Source: Lactarius indigo (Eukaryota > Basidiomycota > Agaricomycetes > Russulales > Russulaceae). From it: a DNA stretch of 64,000 bases. The position numbers and the translations under genes were made by a program. The DNA is taken from contig JAFKAC010000009.1 of the NCBI GenBank assembly GCA_025766275.1, positions 620,001-684,000 on the forward strand. Reading direction: 5' to 3'. Below the pieces are notes generated by a model. That model saw only the letters and a program-made list of their open reading frames with translations. It was not told where the DNA came from and made no database searches. Positions 58,680-64,000 of the stretch are shown here, piece by piece (position 1 is the stretch's first letter; the number at the start of each line of letters is the position of its first letter).

Positions 58680-59375
58680 CTCTTATATAAATCGGGCGGA
58701 GCGTTTTCGAGACCAAACGGGACCGCGGGAAACTCCGAACCAATAACTACGACACGTGTGTGAGCTGCTGCGGTCCAGTCATCTCCGAGTCATTGAGCAG
58801 TCACCAGAGCTTGAACGTACCCTGGCTGCGGTATAAAAATATGTCCTCCTTGGAAGCTCCAATTTATCATGTTTCGCAGCCTCTAGTTCCAGACCACCCA
58901 CCCAGTCCTCACTGCTGCGAGCCGAGCTCACAAGTTGGCGCCTGGAGTGCGCAGGCACGACCAAACTTTACAAGACTTGAGGCTTGATGCCGTTAACGCA
59001 TAGTGAATGCGCAGCTACCCTCCGCTATTAACATGTCGACATCCTTGGTCCCCAGTTACTACATGCGCATTCGTGCGATGGTCCTCTTGAGAAAGAGTGA
59101 ACATCAACGGGATATTACCCCTCATGTCGGGCGCCTCCGCAGCCTCATTTTGCGTCTTTTAGTACCAGAACGCTGGGCCGCCAAGTACCTCCACCACTAG
59201 AGTCAGTGGCGCCTTGCTCTGCGCTGACGGACAGCCCTTCGGGTCTCCGCAGCCGCAACTGCGTGCTTTTGTCTACTTAACCTGCCCTCTCCGAGCATCA
59301 CACCTACCTGGGACCTTGCCTCTTCACTCTCACACACAAGCAGACGCTCATCATTATTCTTTTTTTTTTTTTTAA
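58680..59375 (+). promoter_or_regulatory. Promoter and leader of the full-length Argonaute
   Basis: tatataaa at 58684, gggaccgcgggaaactccga, a cacgtgtg box near 58755, and tataaaaatatgtcc near 58832. The leader ends in 14 T (59360-59373) directly before AAATG at the start. The duplicate at 53170-53935 confirms the extent. Confidence 0.55.
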
Positions 59376-62300
59376 ATGCCCCCGAAAGCAGCCCCCCCTG
59401 AAGCTGGTCGTGGTGGTCGTGGTGGAGGCGATCGTGGAGGCCGCGGTGGAGGCCGCGGTGGAGGCCGCGGTGGAGGCGACCGTGGCGGTGGCCGCGGTGG
59501 AGGCCGCGGTGGAGGTGACCGTGGCGGCGGTCGTGGTGGTGGGCGTGGCGGAGACAGAGGTGGCTTCCGCGGCGGCGGTGGCTTCCGTGGCGGCGTTGGC
59601 GACCGTGGCGGTGGTCGTGGTCGTGGTGAGCGTGGGGGCGGTCGTGGGGGCGGGGGTGGTGGCTTTGGCAATCGAGGCCGTGGCGGTGCCCTTCCCGTGG
59701 GCCATGCGGGTCCTCCTCCTCTTCCCGCCGCACAAGTTGAGGCTATCGGTGTAAAGCGCCCCGGGTATGGGAATGCGGGGGAACCCATAAGGCTCTATAG
59801 CAACCATGTTGCAGTTGAGCTTGATCAGGGGATGATATACCATTACGATGGTACGCCTAACTTGTCCTCCATCTCTTGAGAATTTTTCATTGACAGGCCC
59901 GCCAAATCCTCCGTCGCGATCTAGTTGGTGAGTTTATGAACGTTTCTTAAATCTCGCAAACTTATCGCAGTCCAGTCATTCTTCCCGAAAAAGACCGCCC
60001 CATTGAATGGAATCACAAGATTATCCATGCCCTTCAAACCCGAGTTGAGGGCCGCCTCTCCACACGGCCTGGAGTATTTGACGGAAGAAAGAACCTCTAT
60101 ACAACGTTCGATCTCGAATTTCCGTCTGGTGCACAGGAGGCAAGAGTTTGAGCTCGTTGCGTTGCTGGCCCTTTTGCTCATTTTTATCCTTTGTTTCTAG
60201 TATGTGGTACCCGTGGGCCCGGATCCCCCATCCCCAGAAGAGAGGGGTCCTGGACGTCCGGATCCGACGTACAGGGTTCGCCTGACCCATGTCGCCTCCA
60301 TCAACCCTGAGTACGCGCCACGATGCATTCGTACCCATCGAAGGAATTGTTGATCAGTCCATTTCTAGGGTCCTGCAGCGTCATGTAGAAGGCGAACAGA
60401 GTCAAGATAATTCGGTTTCGACCACCTTGATGGTACGCCCGGTCACCTTCCTTTTCTCCTTTGAATCGCACGCTCACTGAATGGCGATTCTGTATAGGCA
60501 CTGAATGTCGCCGTTCGCATGGCACCGAATCAGAGATACCCACACAATGCGCGTTCATTTTTTACAGATATAATAAGAAGAGATATCGGAGGAGGAATTG
60601 TCCTTTGGAGGGGCTACTTCCAATCAGTGCGGCCTGCCATTGGTCGTATTATAATCAATATCGACACGGCAACTGGCGTCATGTATAAGCCCGGAAGGCT
60701 GATGGACCTCGCCCTCGAATTTCTTGGACAACGTCAACCTAACGCTCTCGCTCCTCGGCACGGCCTTCCCGAGCGCGAGCGTATGAAGCTTCAACACTTT
60801 CTTTCAGGCATAAAGATCACGACCCCACACAGCCCTCACCACCGGGGGAGAACTCGTCTCGTTAAGAAACTGACCCGGCAGAGTGCCCGGGAACAGTCGT
60901 TCGAGGTAGACGGAGGTGGAACTATGACCATTGCAGAATTCTTTCGCGTCCAACACAATATCACACTTGTGCACCCTGACGTGATATGCGTAGAGGTTTG
61001 TACTTGGTCTCCACTTTCAGAGTACGATGACTCAGCGTCCTCCAGCTTTCAACTCGGGCGCAAGTCCCGCTAGAGCTGTGCATAGTCCCCCCCGGCCAAA
61101 TAATACGCAAACAAATGCCCCCAGAGAAGGTCAACGACATACTTAAGTTTTCGACCATGCTTCCTCGCGAACGTTACGAGAACATCCGCGAGGGCTTAAG
61201 TGTATGTCTTGGCACCACGACGCTCATTTAGGTTTGTTTATTAATAGTTCGCTACTAGGTGCTAGAATATGGTCAATCAGAATACGTCCGCCAGTTTGGC
61301 ATGACTGTTTCGAACGACCTTATGAATTTCGGTGGTCGCGTCCTCAAGCCCCTGAGATTGAAATATAACCCCGCCTCCAAGCAACCAGATGCTGTACGTC
61401 CTACGCTCCCTATTTAGTACTGAATTGCTTATGGTTTCCTTGGCCAGAAAATACGCGACGGGAAGTGGAACCTGTGAGTTTATCCTGTTGCTAATCACCC
61501 CTTGACGGTTAGTGACTCCGTTTTTTTCCTGAAAGGATCGACAAGCTTCTGTACAAGCCCGTGTCCATTGGTAACTGGATAGTGGTGATCTACGAGAGTC
61601 GACGACATTTCAACGACCGGGTTGTTGATACGGTGACAACAGGCTTAGTGCAAGCCTGTGAGGCTGTTGGTATGGACCCTTTCAGTGCGACTTTGATCTC
61701 TCCGAATTCGTGCTGAAGCCTTGTAGGAATATCCATCGCCCGTCGTCCGGCACTTGTGAGATGGGAGTCAGGTCAGGGAAACATCGGTCGGGTTTGTTAT
61801 CTCTTTACTGGCTTCTTTTCAACGGGGTTGCCTGACCGTTACTACAGCAACTCGCCGCGGCCTGCGAGGAGTGTCGGCGAAGCACCCAGAGTTTACCGGC
61901 GCTCATAGTCGTTGTCCTCCCAGACGGTGGCAACGACATATATAATGCCGTCAAACAGTAGGTGCTTATTGATCGTCGAACCGAGATCTTTACATTTACC
62001 CTGACTAGTTTCGGCGATGTTTCGGTAATTGATAACCGGCGCGACAAATTTCGTGTACTGATACTTGCGCATAGCACGGCATCTCCACCCAGTGCATGAA
62101 ATCCTCCAAGTGCTTCCGTGCGAATGCACAATACTACGCAAATATCACATTGAAGTAAGGTGTCACCGAAATCCTCTCTCCGTCAGCGCCTTAATTCCAT
62201 GATAAGAATTAATGTCAAGCTCGGCGGAATTAACGCCATCCCAGAACCCCGCGACGTCGAATTTCTTTCCGACCCCGCCAACCCAACGATGGTCATGGGT

Positions 62301-63569
62301 GGGTCCCATCTAGAGCCCCGACTCCATTCCGTAATGCTCATCCCGCTCTTGGTTGATCAGGTGCAGATATCACCCACCCGCCTCCGGGGAACCGCGGCCG
62401 CCCATCGTTCACTTCCTTAATTGGAAGTATCGATGCGAATGCAGTACAATATGCCGCTAGGATGGGGGTACAGATGAATCCACAGGAGATCATCGAGGAT
62501 CTAGAGAACATGTGTGTGGTGAGCGCTTTCCTTCGTAACTTCACACGAGCGCGAATGATGACTGGACAAACTCCAGCACGTGTTCGAGCGGTACAGAGCG
62601 GCCATGGGCAAATTTCCCAAGCGTATCTTGTTCTATCGCGGTAAGCAATCCGGTCTTTGTGTTCCTGCGGCTGCAGGTTAAGCGAAGGAAAAACTCCGAT
62701 CCAGATGGCGTCTCCGAGGCTGAATTCAAAGAGACCCTGAGGCAGGAACTCCCCAGCATCCGAAGTACGCACACCCATTCCCCTTTGCATGCACGTTTTC
62801 CTGAGACTTGTACTTTTGCCACACAGATGCATGCGCGCGGCTGAACTTCAAACCCACAATCACCCTCGTCGTCGTCGGAAAAGAGCACAAGTTCGTGTTT
62901 TTCCCCGAGTCTTCTGTCCGTGCCCCCGACAACGCGCCGGCCGAAGGCTCCCGCCAACCGCGCGGGGGCGGCAGATTCGGCGGTGGTGGTGGAGGCGGCG
63001 GAGGTGGCGGCGGCGGCAACCCGAACTGTCCCCCGGGTACGGTCGTTGACACTGTCGTGACGAGTCCAGTGGAGTGGGACTTTTATCTGTGCAGCCACCA
63101 AGGGATCCTCGGCACGAGCAAGCCCGCGCACTACAACGTCCTCCTCGACGAGAACGGGTTCACGTGCGTGCTCCCGATAGGCCCCACATCACGTGCCACT
63201 GACTAATTTGGGAATTTTTTCAGGGCTGATGGTCTTCAATCGCTCTCGTACGCCCTTTGCCACGTCTACGCGCGTTGCACGCGCTCCGTCTCTGTCCCAG
63301 CTCCGGTCTTCTGTAAGCAACGGCAATCCTCGTGTTTTGCCGTCGAAATGACTCACCGCGCTGTGTCTCTAGACGCACACAATGTGTGTAGCCGGGCCAA
63401 GAACCACTACGACCCCCAAGCAGGCCAAGACCTGTTCACCGCGGCGTCGGATGTCCTGTCGTCGGCTCCGAGCCAGGCCGCCGGCGGCCAAGGCGACGAG
63501 GACCCGTGGGTCGCGGCATTTCAGCAAACTCATGAACATATGGGCGGCGAGAGGATGTACTACTGCTGA
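59376..63569 (+). CDS. Argonaute, full length with RGG-rich N-terminus
   Basis: Twenty-one exons (59376-59850, 59897-59927, 59971-60139, 60201-60310, 60369-60432, 60498-60995, 61046-61201, 61259-61393, 61448-61473, 61536-61669, 61727-61791, 61848-61957, 62009-62024, 62075-62154, 62207-62298, 62361-62518, 62577-62640, 62705-62764, 62827-63163, 63224-63312, 63373-63569). All phases fit; 1021 residues. The order is RGG tail (about 1-105), N domain ([37 protein letters not shown]), L1 and PAZ ([36 protein letters not shown]), L2 ([19 protein letters not shown]), MID ([24 protein letters not shown]) and PIWI. The slicer tetrad is complete: [43 protein letters not shown] carries a Gly-rich insert. 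It binds small RNAs and should be able to cut targets in the RNA-silencing pathway. Intron 3 is GC-AG. Confidence 0.9.
59409..59690 (+). repeat. RGG-coding tandem repeat in the Argonaute N-terminus
   Basis: Irregular repeats of ggtggaggccgcggt and cgtggcggtggc encode about 25 RGG or RGGG units. Such arginine-glycine tails are methylated and bind RNA or Tudor proteins in other Argonautes. The high purine skew also makes long antisense open frames, which are artefacts. Confidence 0.85.
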
Positions 63570-64000
63570 TTGAAAGTCGATCGTTCCCCCCCCTCCATGT
63601 AAAGCCCCCGTCAGCGCCTAGCGCGCTAGTCGCAGTCATCAATATTGAATATTTGCTACTACCAACACTGTACCCCACTATATCGATACATCGCGAAAAT
63701 CAAAAGTTGAAAACAAACCAGCGCCCGAGTAGACACGAATACATGACATGGATGAAAAAGAGGGGGTGGGAAGAAACGAACAGGGACTGATTCAATACTC
63801 AACCGGAACGAACACCAGCATGGTTTAGATAAACGAGCTGAGAGATGAGGCGGATATCATCAGTAGCGTAAACCGTACAGTATATGGTACAATGGCAGAT
63901 TCAGACTCCAGAGAACGCACTAACAGGAAACCAGGCCCGATAAATCCAGATAAATATACAGTACTTACAGAAGATCAACAACCCTACGCTATGCCTTCAC
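63570..64000. repeat. Right copy of the Argonaute downstream flank
   Basis: Matches 56481-56990 to the window end with few differences, so the duplicon boundary lies outside the window. Confidence 0.85.

Noticed and set aside
59203..59843. Long minus-strand frames of 138-179 codons opposite the RGG region
   Set aside because: They are mirror frames of a GC-rich repeat; the plus strand continues into a complete Argonaute with splice-supported exons.
1..64000. CRISPR array, rRNA or tRNA genes
   Set aside because: No regular spacer repeats and no recognisable rRNA or cloverleaf sequences were seen; a covariance-model scan for tRNAs was not possible, so a missed tRNA cannot be excluded.
1..64000. 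Intact transposable element driving the array
   Set aside because: No transposase, reverse transcriptase or long terminal repeats were recognised; the duplications look like unequal recombination between array units.

Overview
The window looks like nuclear DNA of a filamentous basidiomycete (Agaricomycetes). The evidence is many GT-AG introns of about 45-65 bases, a family of DUF6535 membrane proteins, tandem-C2 proteins like the N-terminus of fungal phosphatidylserine decarboxylase 2, an RGG-tailed Argonaute and a berberine-bridge-type FAD oxidase. A Rhizoctonia/Ceratobasidiaceae origin would fit these families, but that is an inference, not something read directly.

Left and centre (1-46.6 kb) form an accessory array. 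After one divergent DUF6535 gene cut by the left edge (D0) and a dead F-box-like gene, the same layout recurs seven times: a C2 gene on the minus strand and a DUF6535 gene on the plus strand, placed head to head with a shared 5' spacer. Five DUF6535 genes are intact (D1 8145-10402, D2 15080-17488, D3 22452-24681, D4 27877-30270, D5 37710-40087). Two further DUF6535 copies are dead (34757-35725, 42565-44137) and a 3' scrap lies at 18658-18990. Four C2 genes keep both C2 domains with every intron phase preserved (C2-2, C2-3, C2-4, C2-5). The other three C2 loci are truncated or decayed. The DUF6535 copies fall into two types by their first exon and membrane region: A (D1, D3, D5) and B (D2, D4 and the two dead copies). 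Every intact C2 gene faces a B-type locus and every damaged C2 gene faces an A-type locus, so the array seems to have grown by copying an A-B dimer. The spacers are full of decayed shared blocks. A 304-residue membrane protein gene (45617-46583) ends the array and has a truncated copy at 18280-18657.

The right part (46.6-64 kb) is different. It holds a full-length but frameshifted short-chain dehydrogenase pseudogene (48700-49822), an intact ten-exon secreted FAD oxidase (50558-52606), and a recent segmental duplication carrying two Argonaute genes. The right copy (59376-63569) is a complete 1021-residue Argonaute in 21 exons. The left copy (54077-56480) kept the promoter but lost the N-terminal and PAZ regions. 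It still has an unbroken MID-PIWI frame over 15 exons, and one catalytic aspartate has become asparagine.

No rRNA, tRNA, CRISPR array or recognisable intact transposon was found. Coordinates of spliced genes are outer limits; exon limits given in the entries were worked out by hand from frame and splice sites.
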